Both the position numbers and the translations under genes were made by a program. A model generated the notes under the pieces. The model made no database searches. It was not told the origin of the DNA and saw nothing but the letters and a program-made list of their open reading frames with translations. This document shows positions 7,259-15,896 of a stretch of 41,841 bases of DNA, in pieces (position 1 is the stretch's first letter; every line of letters starts with the position of its first letter). Location: positions 1-41,841 of the IMG/VR virus record IMGVR_UViG_3300033156_001223; one strand, written 5' to 3'. This DNA is from a virus.

Positions 7259-9703
7259 TTATGAGAAAGAGGCAGTAAAAATTAGAGGTCGATAGACATT
7301 GTCAGTAGAATCCCAGTAGCTACTTACTAAGTAGTAATTACTGTTACATCTTACCACCTTAGCACTAGCTACTGTCCTTTCACTTAAAAGAATCCTGTTT
7401 TCGAAATTATCTTGCCCGGTTAAGACATACAATCGATTATTTCTGTCAGTATGGGCTATTAGAGCTACTAACTCATCCTCCCTACCCCTAATCCCACAAT
7501 TCCTACTGGTAGAATAATTACAAGTGTAGAAAATAGAAGAAGAAATAAGATTTCCTGTAGAAAAAAGAAGTCTATATAGGTTGATCTGATTATCTGCAAC
7601 TGAAACCAAGACCCAAACCTCATCTCCTATCTTTTCTGCTCCTCCTATTGCATTTTCATCAGTGGAAACAACTGGATATGGTCCTCTCCATGTACTTGCA
7701 ATATCCTCGGAAATCATAAGCTCAATTCTATTAGCTGTAGATGAGTAGTAACATACCAAGAAGATTTCATCATAACATGCTATTTCAATCGGATGACCAG
7801 AAACAGACGGCCAGTTAGTATCTTCAACCCACCCATTAGGATCACTGGCATCAGGGGCTAAATAATTCTTAACATTTCCACCAACCTCAGCCCAGATATG
7901 GTATTTCTGGGTATAGGGGCAGTAAACTCCCATCAAACGATTGACGCCATTAACAGAATAGGAGAGAGACCAGTTAGTTAAATCTGTAGATTCAAACACT
8001 GAAGTTGTATTAGTATCAGTTTGCCAAAAAAGGTAATACTTCTCATCATCCTTACCAAGTGTAAAGATAGGAGAATTATAATAAACCTCATCTGGAAACG
8101 AGTCTCCTTCTCCAACATATTCATTTAGTATTTTGAAAGACTTAGCAGTTTCTAAAGTAGTTAATTCTGGCTCTTCCTCTAAAATCTCTTCTACTCTTTC
8201 CGGGCTAACATAATAAAAATAAGTATCCTTAGTATAAACATAATCTGCGGGAACTAGTGCTGCACTTCCAGCAACCAATAATACATCTGCATATTCCTTG
8301 TGGCCATTGGCATCATCAAACTGGAAGAGGGGAGTATTATCATCTCGGGCGATCGCCAAAGAAGTACCAGCTGGTTTGGCATTAGTTAAAAAGGCGGCTA
8401 CTGCTGGACTGACTAGAGTCCAATTGGCATGAATCTTCTGGAGTCTGACAATGAATGTGTAATATTTGCGCCATTCATCATACCCAAACCCCTCCCACCA
8501 ATCCGGCTCTTTAATATAATCAATAATATCTATTCCACCACTCAATGGAGTTCCAGCAGACAAAACATCTCCCACTGCTATCTCTCTATCTTTTTCTACT
8601 GGATGATTTGCTACTCCATAAGAAGAGGGGAATTCGAAGCTCTCGTAGTTACCATCAAAATATTGCACGACAATAACAATACTAGTAGCACTACGGTTAA
8701 TCCCCAACACTATTCCATCTTTACTCATAAAGGGAAGCCCTAACAATAATTTCAACCCGCTGGAAAGATTACCCAGAGTAGGCCCCTTCCAAAGAGCTCC
8801 CATAATTCCATAAATCATTCCCTTGTATTGATCAGTAGTATGTGACTTTTCCTCCAAAAGTATCCGGCATATTCTTCCAAAAGTATTGACCAATACTGTA
8901 TTGTCATAATAAATTCTTTCTGCCCAGCCTACATCAGGCCAGCTTGGATGGTAAAAATTAAGAGCAGAGCCCTTTCTCTCATAATGCACACCATCTCTTT
9001 GAGCAGGAAGTGGCAGAATCTCTCCTCGGTTCGGCAAAGAGTATATGGTAGGAACCAGCTGAACACGGGAGTGAAGAGTAGGATCTATATACTCTAAGTA
9101 ATCAATAGTAGCCCTCCCCCCATAGAAATTCACTGGATCAATCGCCTTCCAAATGTCTTCACATTCATATAAATCAACATTAGAAATACCAAAGCAATCC
9201 ACCGTAAAATTATCTACCTGAGGACCCAAAAGTTCAAACCCACCAGTAAGATTGGCCACTGTGTAAGTTACTGCAAATACTCCAGATACTGAACACGGAG
9301 CGTAGGATGCAGTGAAAGTTACTGCTTCTCCAACTTCTAATAACTCCTCTCCATAATGAACTACTACTTGGTTGCTATTTGCGAATCCTGCTACTAATTT
9401 TGACCCTACTCTTCCTACCCAGATTGAATTATGAAGATGAGGGGATTTTGTATAGAAATAACCAATTAATGGGCCATATCCTCCAGAGAGAGGTGTGAAA
9501 GTAGCTCCCCATTCAAGCCTCACATCTTCAGTAGCTTCAGATCTTAAAGGGAGATACGCCCGGTCAGATGCATATTTTAGCTGCCAGCTTCCCTCAATTC
9601 TTCCATACTCCGGGCTCCACTGAAGCGCAGAAATTCCTCCTTCTGCTAGACTAGCAGCATCTCCCCCTTCAATTTCCAGATTTATGCGATAATAGACACT
9701 CAT
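7259..9703 (-). CDS. Large tail or spike structural protein (814 aa)
   Basis: The N-terminal 170 residues are beta-rich and look like a concanavalin/LamG-type jelly roll. The middle (about 270-400) has the pattern GALWKGPTLGNLSSGLKLLL followed by LGLPF, which I associate with a conserved segment of large phage tail or baseplate-periphery proteins. The C-terminal 300 residues show repeating beta blades with Asp-box-like turns (STDLTNWS, SEDIASTWRG), suggesting a sialidase-type propeller. There is no signal peptide. The start overlaps the preceding stop (ATGA), so translation is coupled. It may be the displaced C-terminal part of the protein whose N-terminal piece lies at 16807-17136. Confidence 0.75.
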   Translation of the reverse strand: MSVYYRINLEIEGGDAASLAEGGISALQWSPEYGRIEGSWQLKYASDRAYLPLRSEATEDVRLEWGATFTPLSGGYGPLIGYFYTKSPHLHNSIWVGRVGSKLVAGFANSNQVVVHYGEELLEVGEAVTFTASYAPCSVSGVFAVTYTVANLTGGFELLGPQVDNFTVDCFGISNVDLYECEDIWKAIDPVNFYGGRATIDYLEYIDPTLHSRVQLVPTIYSLPNRGEILPLPAQRDGVHYERKGSALNFYHPSWPDVGWAERIYYDNTVLVNTFGRICRILLEEKSHTTDQYKGMIYGIMGALWKGPTLGNLSSGLKLLLGLPFMSKDGIVLGINRSATSIVIVVQYFDGNYESFEFPSSYGVANHPVEKDREIAVGDVLSAGTPLSGGIDIIDYIKEPDWWEGFGYDEWRKYYTFIVRLQKIHANWTLVSPAVAAFLTNAKPAGTSLAIARDDNTPLFQFDDANGHKEYADVLLVAGSAALVPADYVYTKDTYFYYVSPERVEEILEEEPELTTLETAKSFKILNEYVGEGDSFPDEVYYNSPIFTLGKDDEKYYLFWQTDTNTTSVFESTDLTNWSLSYSVNGVNRLMGVYCPYTQKYHIWAEVGGNVKNYLAPDASDPNGWVEDTNWPSVSGHPIEIACYDEIFLVCYYSSTANRIELMISEDIASTWRGPYPVVSTDENAIGGAEKIGDEVWVLVSVADNQINLYRLLFSTGNLISSSIFYTCNYSTSRNCGIRGREDELVALIAHTDRNNRLYVLTGQDNFENRILLSERTVASAKVVRCNSNYYLVSSYWDSTDNVYRPLIFTASFS

Positions 9704-10365
9704 GATTCAGCTACTGCAACATATAAATTATTCTCATCAAAAATTATCCCTTCTATTACATTATCAAATTCTCCTACCTGAACTAGGCTGCTTCCCTGAA
9801 GCATATAGGTCTTGTTTTCGGCAGTTACAAATACTAAATTTCTACAACTAGCTATACCAGTAATAATATCATTGAGAGTAGCAACCACTATAGCTTTATT
9901 ATCAATCAGACGGTATAAATAATGAGTAGTGGCTAGATAGAAATTGGAAGCAGCATAAACAATACCGACTGCTGATTCTCCTGAAAGTATTTCTGTAGTT
10001 TCGTAAGTATTACTATCGTATATTAATACTTTACTACCACTTTGGAGCAGAATTAGTTCTTTCTCCTCTCCTTTGCACCCTCCAACTGCTGGATAATTCA
10101 CAGTAGTAGTTAGACTTTTTGAAGTGGCTGTAAGACTGTACAAATAGCTCTTGTTGGATTTAACACTAATAACTCTAGTATGCTGATCGTCTAATTTATA
10201 GGTAGTAACCGGACTTCCTTCTACACTCCCCAAACTTTCATCACTCTCAAGGTCATAAATAGAGCCGTTGCAGGTAATAGCGAAGATAGTTGAACCCACT
10301 GCTCCAATGACTCTAAAATCTTTAAATTTATAAGTGGATTGTTTTGTAGTAGAAGTAGGTTGCAC
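9700..10365 (-). CDS. Beta-propeller-like tail protein, possible frameshifted continuation (221 aa)
   Basis: Seven or so short beta repeats (SKVLIYDSNTYETTEI, HYLYRLIDNKAIVVA, NKTYMLQGSS) resemble a WD- or NHL-like propeller. The only start near the 5' end is GTG at 10365 with no SD, inside the 3' end of the 514-aa gene. In the overlap, one +1 slip at AAAA (10342-10345) would join the two frames into a single protein of about 730 residues. It may therefore not be an independent gene. Probably part of the tail fibre or spike. Confidence 0.65.
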   Translation of the reverse strand: MQPTSTTKQSTYKFKDFRVIGAVGSTIFAITCNGSIYDLESDESLGSVEGSPVTTYKLDDQHTRVISVKSNKSYLYSLTATSKSLTTTVNYPAVGGCKGEEKELILLQSGSKVLIYDSNTYETTEILSGESAVGIVYAASNFYLATTHYLYRLIDNKAIVVATLNDIITGIASCRNLVFVTAENKTYMLQGSSLVQVGEFDNVIEGIIFDENNLYVAVAES

Positions 10366-11872
10366 AGTAATATATTGTCATATAATTAAGTTGCAGCCCA
10401 CCTTGAGCCTCAAAAGGTATTACCGCCGTAGTGGAATCTACATTCTGTAGCTGGGTGACTTCGACATGCTCTAAATTTTCTGTAGATTCATCAAACTGGA
10501 AATGATGAACTACCTGATAAGATATAGCCCTAGAAGCATAGTCTGAAGGGTACCCAGGATCACCAGATCTTGGTTCACAAACCAAAAAGATATCATTTCT
10601 AAATACAAGCAGCCCCACAGTACGACGTACTCTAGTACTACTATATTTGGTGTATTCTCCTACCGAAAAGTGCTTGATAGGAGTTTGCGAATTCTCTCTA
10701 CTCCATAAGGTAATAATTGTGTCAAAAGAAGCATCAGACTGATATCCAGTAACCCCCCAAATATATTCCTCAGTCGGGCATATCATATAGGAAAACTTCT
10801 CTCCATCATCATTGTAAGAATTGTTGATAATATCCTCTGATAACCAATCAAAATAAACTTCTCCCCAATTACTAGACTCCCAAGCCTTGGAAATAAATTC
10901 ATCAAGAGTATATAAATGCCAACCTCTTTGGGGTGGATCTGCTGCTATTGGCCCCTTTTTTAGCCACCACTTATTAGTCCAAGGATCGTAGATATGAAAC
11001 TGGCATTTATTTCTGGAATATAGCCATTCGTTTAAGTTTGGGTCATACATATCCAACCATCCCTTAAAAGAGGTGTTCGGGAATGAAGTGGGAAGAGAAA
11101 ATCTACCAATATACCTGCGGTCTGAATAATTAGTACTGAAACTACTAAACCAAGCAATTAGGTCGTTCTGGTAAGGATCAAATGCACACATAGCTGGGCC
11201 AGAAGGAAAGTCATAGAGACTTGGATGGTACGGATCATCTACAATCGCATCAAGTAGATTAATTCCATATATAGGCCTAATAATGTGAAGATACGTATTG
11301 ACTGTTGGAAGATGGGCAGGCCAGGTATGAGTACCTACATCACACCAATAAAAATATTCAGTCATAGCTTCCAAATAATCATCAGTAACCGTGCCAATTG
11401 AAACCCATTGTCTCTTGTTAGCTAGAAAGGCTCCTCCGTCGTCGACCCAGTTTCCGCCAACCCACAATATATCATCTCGCTGCGCCCCCAAATTCTGCCA
11501 ATCCAAGCCATACAATTTTCTGAATTTAGCTCTGTTTGTTCCATCACTACTACAAGTATCCGGGTTATCTTCCGTGTGGATTCCACTAGGCACATTTCCA
11601 TATCGATAATAAATATCGTTTTTGAAAATAGTAAGTTTCCCATTCAGCAATCCTATAGCAAAAATATATGAAGATAGTTGTCTATTTACTTGCTCACCAT
11701 GACTATAACAGCAATGAGTCTCCCAACTATATTTAATGCTTTCATTTGTTTGATAAGTCAATGGAGACAGATAGAACTCACCGGGAGTTATTTGATAGAC
11801 ATCGGCTTGCCAAGTAACAGACTCTAACGTACGAAGAATGTTATTATGGATGGTACCAGATCTAAACCTCAT
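10328..11872 (-). CDS. Large beta-rich, Trp/Tyr-rich spike protein (514 aa)
   Basis: Rich in aromatic residues with regularly spaced beta strands (DDILWVGGNW, NEWLYSRNKC, NKWWLKKG), consistent with a receptor-binding or propeller-type virion protein; no family recognised. The start is taken at 11872 (MRFRSGTIHNN), because a TGATATAAT box ends 7 bases before it, implying a leaderless mRNA. The in-frame ATG at 11986 lies inside the preceding gene and has no SD. The M-R-F start recalls the leaders of the arrays. The C-terminus overlaps the 221-aa frame (see that entry). Confidence 0.7.
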   Translation of the reverse strand: MRFRSGTIHNNILRTLESVTWQADVYQITPGEFYLSPLTYQTNESIKYSWETHCCYSHGEQVNRQLSSYIFAIGLLNGKLTIFKNDIYYRYGNVPSGIHTEDNPDTCSSDGTNRAKFRKLYGLDWQNLGAQRDDILWVGGNWVDDGGAFLANKRQWVSIGTVTDDYLEAMTEYFYWCDVGTHTWPAHLPTVNTYLHIIRPIYGINLLDAIVDDPYHPSLYDFPSGPAMCAFDPYQNDLIAWFSSFSTNYSDRRYIGRFSLPTSFPNTSFKGWLDMYDPNLNEWLYSRNKCQFHIYDPWTNKWWLKKGPIAADPPQRGWHLYTLDEFISKAWESSNWGEVYFDWLSEDIINNSYNDDGEKFSYMICPTEEYIWGVTGYQSDASFDTIITLWSRENSQTPIKHFSVGEYTKYSSTRVRRTVGLLVFRNDIFLVCEPRSGDPGYPSDYASRAISYQVVHHFQFDESTENLEHVEVTQLQNVDSTTAVIPFEAQGGLQLNYMTIYYCATYFYYKTIHL

Positions 11873-11879
11873 CCCTGCT

Positions 11880-11888
11880 ATTATATCA
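11880..11888 (-). promoter_or_regulatory. Extended -10 promoter H (TGATATAAT)
   Basis: A perfect extended -10 box (TG-A-TATAAT) on the minus strand, overlapping the end of array 3 gene C1. Only 7 bases separate it from ATG 11872, so the transcript would begin at or next to the start codon. C2 ends in a very similar sequence (CTTGATGATA) without the full box. Confidence 0.6.
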
Positions 11889-12281
11889 TCAAGAAGAAGG
11901 GTTAGAAATTGGGTAGAGTTTGGAATAGTAAAATCGAGGACTAATTTGATTGAGTTTGGCATGCAAGTAGGTAGAAACAATTGCATTTAAATATTCGCAA
12001 TTACTAGTATCAGTCAGAAGAGAGTGGCGAATAATTGCTACACAGCCACCATCCGGGGCCTCTCCAAAAGATATTTCCTTTGTTTCCTTATTAAATATTA
12101 GCCACAAACGCAACCAGCCGGAGAAAAGACTCACAGCAGACTCAATCACAGTCTCTACCTCAAAATACATAACTTCTCCCTTCTCATCCAACTGTTCAAC
12201 CTCTACAATATGGATATGTGTTACTCTGACTATTGGAAAGTCTAACAGGTCATTATTATTACTAGCTACTCCAAGATTCAT
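11889..12281 (-). CDS. Array 3 paralogue C1, unknown function (130 aa)
   Basis: Last gene of array 3. It starts MNLGVASNNNDLL behind GGGGGTGAAA; a GTG two codons earlier is too close to the SD. Family features are a beta-rich N-terminal half, the block LWLIFNKETKEISFG, an RHSLL segment, then CEYLNAIVSTYLHAKL. C1 and C2 share the N-terminal VASN and the C-terminal PSS, indicating a recent duplication. Not recognised; no signal or membrane segment. Confidence 0.82.
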   Translation of the reverse strand: MNLGVASNNNDLLDFPIVRVTHIHIVEVEQLDEKGEVMYFEVETVIESAVSLFSGWLRLWLIFNKETKEISFGEAPDGGCVAIIRHSLLTDTSNCEYLNAIVSTYLHAKLNQISPRFYYSKLYPISNPSS

Positions 12282-12356
12282 TTTCACCCCCTTTGTGTCA
12301 AATTGTTAAGTAGAGTAAAGTTTATAATAAGAGAAAAGAGGATACTACTCTTATCA

Positions 12357-12761
12357 TCAAGAGGAAGGTTCAGAAATGAGATGTGGCCACTTAACAGTAA
12401 GATTGAGATATTTGATATTGTGGAGCTTAGCATATAAATATGTAGCTACTACTCCATTAAGATGTGTGAAATAAAATGGTGCAAACGGATCTTGTATCTG
12501 CATGGGGATACGGGTTTCTACTATATGTTGGTTCTGTTGGTCTCCTGCTATTAGAGTATTGCTGTTTGCATTGAATAATACCCACACATGCACACCAGTC
12601 GCCTCCATAATTTTCTCTGCTTCTTTCGAGTCAAATAATGGAACAATGTCGGCATATTTCAAACCAATTTCTTTCCAAGCTTTCACGTCAAAAGTCTTTC
12701 CATAAGTTGTAGTGATTGTTAGTAGAAAGTCTCCTGGATTGCTAGCTACTGCGAACTCCAT
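12357..12761 (-). CDS. Array 3 paralogue C2, unknown function (134 aa)
   Basis: Starts MEFAVASNPGDFLL at 12761, 7 bases after AGGAG; a TTG two codons upstream is disregarded. Family blocks are VWVLFNANSNTLIAG, then PFYFTHLNGVVATYLYAKL. The gap of 75 bases to C1 contains only a weak 7-bp stem (ATAAGAG/CTCTTAT) and a TATTATAAA box lacking TG. Function unknown. Confidence 0.82.
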   Translation of the reverse strand: MEFAVASNPGDFLLTITTTYGKTFDVKAWKEIGLKYADIVPLFDSKEAEKIMEATGVHVWVLFNANSNTLIAGDQQNQHIVETRIPMQIQDPFAPFYFTHLNGVVATYLYAKLHNIKYLNLTVKWPHLISEPSS

Positions 12762-13140
12762 TTTCAACTCCTTGATACTTTCTAGTAAAGTCTAAGAACG
12801 GCTCATCCTGGGACATAGCTAGAAAATATGCAGCTATTGGACCAGATAAATATTTCAAGAAGCCAATTGTGGCTAAGATTGGATGGTAGAGTTTCACAGT
12901 TGGGCCATCACCAATGCTACTAATTAAAATAGTATTATCTGTGTAATTAAGTTTTCCGGTTATATGAGCCTCAAGAGCATCTCCAAGTAGGTTATCTATA
13001 CTATACACATTAAGGTCAAGCATCGCCTCAAAGAAAAGCACATCACCATCCTGCTCTCTTCTGAAAATGCGACCTCCATCTATTTCTATCAGTAATGAAT
13101 CATCGTCTATTCGAAAATTTAACCCAGTTCCCAACCTCAT
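12742..13140 (-). CDS. Array 3 paralogue C3, unknown function (132 aa)
   Basis: Starts MRLGTGLNFRIDDD with GGAGG 7 bases upstream; the start overlaps the TGA of C4. The beta-rich N-terminal half has an RIF-RREQDGD-VLFFEA pattern. The family block is reduced to KLNYTDNTILISSIGDGP, followed by YHPILATIGFLKYLSGPIAA. The C-terminal SS matches C1 and C2. The 3' end overlaps the SD and start of C2 by 20 bases. Function unknown. Confidence 0.82.
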   Translation of the reverse strand: MRLGTGLNFRIDDDSLLIEIDGGRIFRREQDGDVLFFEAMLDLNVYSIDNLLGDALEAHITGKLNYTDNTILISSIGDGPTVKLYHPILATIGFLKYLSGPIAAYFLAMSQDEPFLDFTRKYQGVENGVRSS

Positions 13141-13490
13141 GATATATCCTCCTGATTACACTCTTTTAGATACTTATATAACACTTTGGCTAAATATTCG
13201 TGGCAGTTATACGGAGCATTAGCAGCTAGTGAAGTATAGTGGAAAGGCATTAATGGCCCCCCAGGTAGCCCCTGTACTATTATTGAATTGGTGTATCTAT
13301 CAATAAATATCCTCATCGCAAATTTCCATTTTTCATCAGAATTACCATATTTGTATACAAGTGCTACTTCCCATCCAATACATGATGTATCATCGTTGAT
13401 GACATAATCTAACGTAGTATAGTCTAATACTATGATCCTATCCGAATTTTTTTCTTTTTCTTGCTTATTAGAAGACCCACCTAACCTCAT
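13137..13490 (-). CDS. Array 3 paralogue C4, unknown function (117 aa)
   Basis: Starts MRLGGSSNKQEKEKN behind TAGGAGGAAGAAG. It contains the clearest copy of the family block: MRIFIDRYTNSIIVQG, LPGGPLMPFHYTSL, CHEYLAKVLYKYLKE. C6 matches the same order (VFDRSSDLVVSQ, GGPKNVSIFHPAL, CGEYVADVLYNYI). The pattern suggests a small alpha/beta domain of about 110 residues. Function unknown. Confidence 0.83.
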   Translation of the reverse strand: MRLGGSSNKQEKEKNSDRIIVLDYTTLDYVINDDTSCIGWEVALVYKYGNSDEKWKFAMRIFIDRYTNSIIVQGLPGGPLMPFHYTSLAANAPYNCHEYLAKVLYKYLKECNQEDIS

Positions 13491-13501
13491 TCTTCTTCCT
13501 C

Positions 13502-13885
13502 CTATATTTCATAATGCAGTGGAGGCTCGTCATAAATATTTTTTACGTATAAGAAAATATATGCAGCAGTTATCTCTGCCAATAAATTGACAGGATGCTC
13601 AAATTTCCGTTTTACTCTAGACAAACCATCCATAATTATTATTGGATCGGTATGAAATCCCTCACCGACTACTACTCGATCATTTCTATGGTCAGCCATC
13701 ACCCAAATACTAATTTGTCCTTTGATATTGAAAAAATCCTCTTTAATTTCGTATTCGATATAGTATTGTTGGGTAAAACTATCAGGCCAATCAGGTAGTT
13801 TAGTAGGATAGAATGGTCTATGGACTAACATACTAAGCCCTCTTACACGGCATCGAAAGCTATGATCATCCTTCCCCAACTCCAT
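13502..13885 (-). CDS. Array 3 paralogue C5, unknown function (127 aa)
   Basis: Starts MELGKDDHSFRCRV behind GGAGAGGAGTA. The family block is IWVMADHRNDRVVVGEG followed by PVNLLAEITAAYIFLYVKN. The GGP-HP segment is degenerate. It is more diverged from its neighbours than C1, C2 or C4. Function unknown. Confidence 0.8.
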   Translation of the reverse strand: MELGKDDHSFRCRVRGLSMLVHRPFYPTKLPDWPDSFTQQYYIEYEIKEDFFNIKGQISIWVMADHRNDRVVVGEGFHTDPIIIMDGLSRVKRKFEHPVNLLAEITAAYIFLYVKNIYDEPPLHYEI

Positions 13886-13908
13886 TACTCCTCTCCTGAT
13901 CGCGCTCC

Positions 13909-14556
13909 TTAGAGTGTATATCTTCTGCCTATTGTTGCTTCATCTTTTATCAGACCTAGTCTGATCAGAAACCTAATGAACTTACCTTTCCAACTCAGTT
14001 GGTCATCACTTCTAGTATCTGTGGGTGTATTGTTGCTACTAGATGATGGATTGTTAGGAACTATCCAATCAAGATAATCATCTCCATCTTCCATTACTTG
14101 CGGCACAGGCACTGGTGCATCTATGTTATAGGCGAGTGTAGACGGATAAAGTATGGCATCAAGATTGCCATTATCCCGTACAATGGCATTATCTATGTAA
14201 TTGTATAGAACATCCGCTACATATTCACCGCATCCAAAAGGAGCACATTCAACTAATGCTGGGTGAAAGATACTAACATTCTTGGGGCCTCCCCAACATT
14301 GTGATACCACCAAATCACTTGATCTGTCGAAAACCATATCTAGGAAGATAGTCTTAAGTTGGTAGGAATCTTCTGCTTCATTATACACTTTGCAAGCTAA
14401 TTTTGTGCGCCAGTAAGCCTTTTCAGAATCACTCCTCCAATCTATAGTAAAATAAGCTAGTAATTTAACTTGAGGAGCACATACTGCATCAACCCTAAAT
14501 AGATCGGTGGTGAGTTCTTCCGATGGTGGTAAGTTATCAGATATCCCCATCTTCAT
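13909..14556 (-). CDS. Array 3 paralogue C6 with C-terminal extension (215 aa)
   Basis: First array 3 gene in transcription order. It starts MKMGISDNLPP; GGAGGAAAGA precedes the first ATG. Residues 1-130 match the family, with a block very close to C4 (GGPKNVSIFHPAL, CGEYVADVLYNYI). About 85 further residues are unique: a Pro/acidic stretch, a Ser/Asn/Thr linker (NNPSSSSNNTPTDT) and a hydrophobic basic helix (WKGKFIRFLIRLGLI). The extension could anchor the protein to a membrane or a partner; this is inference. Confidence 0.82.
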   Translation of the reverse strand: MKMGISDNLPPSEELTTDLFRVDAVCAPQVKLLAYFTIDWRSDSEKAYWRTKLACKVYNEAEDSYQLKTIFLDMVFDRSSDLVVSQCWGGPKNVSIFHPALVECAPFGCGEYVADVLYNYIDNAIVRDNGNLDAILYPSTLAYNIDAPVPVPQVMEDGDDYLDWIVPNNPSSSSNNTPTDTRSDDQLSWKGKFIRFLIRLGLIKDEATIGRRYTL

Positions 14557-15181
14557 TCTTTCCTCCTTGGTTTGAAGATTGTATTGACCCTCTCTTTAAA
14601 TCTAACCATGCATTATAAGTGAGAAGTGCTGTGAGAAGGTTGTAGAGACGAGGAAAATCTTCGTTAGTCCTCTGGGAAATTGATAGATACCAATGATGCT
14701 TCAAAGGAAAAAGAACAGCACCATAAGACTTAGCAACTCTTTTAAGAGTTTCTATATTAAAACCTCCCTCTCCTCTCATCAAATCATAAATTAATTCAGT
14801 AACACATAACCTCGCTCTAAAGGATCTATTTTGTTTCTCTATAATGACCTCAATATAGTCATTATGGGCGTCCAGAAAGGGAGTCTGTAATAACCATCTA
14901 TCTTCACCATATCTCTCAAGTTTAATATCTTTTCCTAATCGGCTTTGAACCTTCTCTTTCACTAGCACATCTTCGATCGTAAGCTCATTTTCTTTCGTTT
15001 TGATGCACCTCTTATACCATTCAGCAATAATCAATAATATTCCTAGCCAAACAGTCAACAGAATGATAATTAAGGGGTCTTTGGTGATGAAGAAAATACT
15101 CAACCAACAAGCGAACACTACTGAGTAAAGAAGTAATGTATTAACTGTTTGATTTTCCAAAATTCTGTTTATCTTCTTCAT
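14537..15181 (-). CDS. Membrane protein: two N-terminal TM helices and a cytosolic domain, perhaps DUF1828-like (214 aa)
   Basis: Residues about 15-33 and 36-53 are hydrophobic helices (LLLYSVVFACWLSIFF and IIILLTVWLGILLII), joined by a short KD turn, so both ends probably face the cytoplasm. The remaining 155 residues form a soluble domain whose order (TPFLDAHNDYIEVIIE, then ELIYDLMRGEG, then LKRVAKSYGAVL, then LYNLLTALLTYNAWL) reminds me of DUF1828-type proteins; this match is from memory. The SD GAGGAG precedes the ATG. It overlaps its neighbours on both sides and leads into array 3. Confidence 0.65.
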   Translation of the reverse strand: MKKINRILENQTVNTLLLYSVVFACWLSIFFITKDPLIIILLTVWLGILLIIAEWYKRCIKTKENELTIEDVLVKEKVQSRLGKDIKLERYGEDRWLLQTPFLDAHNDYIEVIIEKQNRSFRARLCVTELIYDLMRGEGGFNIETLKRVAKSYGAVLFPLKHHWYLSISQRTNEDFPRLYNLLTALLTYNAWLDLKRGSIQSSNQGGKNEDGDI

Positions 15182-15896
15182 TTTTCATCTCCTCTTGCAT
15201 TTTCTTAAACAATTTCGGTAGCTTTTTCAATGTCAGGGCTATTTCATCAGTCTCTTCTTGTTTCAAAACATGTATCAATCTCTTATTCACCATCCTCACA
15301 CACCTACCAATTAAATAGAGCTGCAAATATACGTGGTGATCTGGCTGAAAGAATTTCAATAGAGACAGTTTTTTCATTGCAATAAACGCAGATGTGGGGG
15401 AAGAGTAGATTTTCTCCAAAATCCCCCTCCAGTCAAACTTAAAGCCTGCTTTTAGAAGAAGTCTCATCAATTGGAAAACTTTGAACTTTGTCTCTTCGAC
15501 TGCTGAACATTCATTCATGACTGTATTGATAACAGAAGCGGCTAACCTAGTACGAGGTATCTCAGATCCTTCTAATAATGGTTCAACTCTTTTTATGATT
15601 AACTCTGGTTTGCGGCACAATGGATCTTCTAAATGGACTAGCTCATGGGCAACAGATTCAAAGAAACTAGGCAAATCAGTTGTTCGTATTATGATAGCAC
15701 CAAGATACCTTGAAAATTCTCCACCACTATATTCTACCTTCTCGGGGGCACTCCAGACATCCCAACAATATTGCCCATAAATAATAGGATACCCACATTC
15801 TTCTCGCAAATACTTTACCATCTTTTTAATTAATTTTACTTCTTCACTATTCACTCCCTCCTTCAAAGAAGTCCACCCTATTAGTGCCTTGCTCAT
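15141..15896 (-). CDS. Putative zinc metallopeptidase, HExxH (251 aa)
   Basis: The zinc motif HELVH is at residues 84-88 (SVAHELVHLED), preceded by beta strands (GAIIIRTTDLPSFFE) as in minigluzincin-type folds. A possible third ligand is Glu129 (MNECSAVEE). The rest is helical and ends in a highly charged tail. There is no signal peptide, so it would act inside the cell or be packaged. The SD GGAGGG lies just upstream. It overlaps its neighbours by 41 and 50 bases, suggesting tight coupling. It is one of two HExxH proteins in the window. Confidence 0.7.
   Translation of the reverse strand: MSKALIGWTSLKEGVNSEEVKLIKKMVKYLREECGYPIIYGQYCWDVWSAPEKVEYSGGEFSRYLGAIIIRTTDLPSFFESVAHELVHLEDPLCRKPELIIKRVEPLLEGSEIPRTRLAASVINTVMNECSAVEETKFKVFQLMRLLLKAGFKFDWRGILEKIYSSPTSAFIAMKKLSLLKFFQPDHHVYLQLYLIGRCVRMVNKRLIHVLKQEETDEIALTLKKLPKLFKKMQEEMKNEEDKQNFGKSNS

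Noticed and set aside
11422-11643. Minus-strand 73-codon frame inside the spike gene
   Set aside because: Embedded out of frame in a long open gene with no start signal.
12290-12356. Promoter or terminator between C1 and C2
   Set aside because: Only a weak 7-bp stem and a TATTATAAA box without the TG extension are present; spacing and SD suggest C1 is simply co-transcribed.
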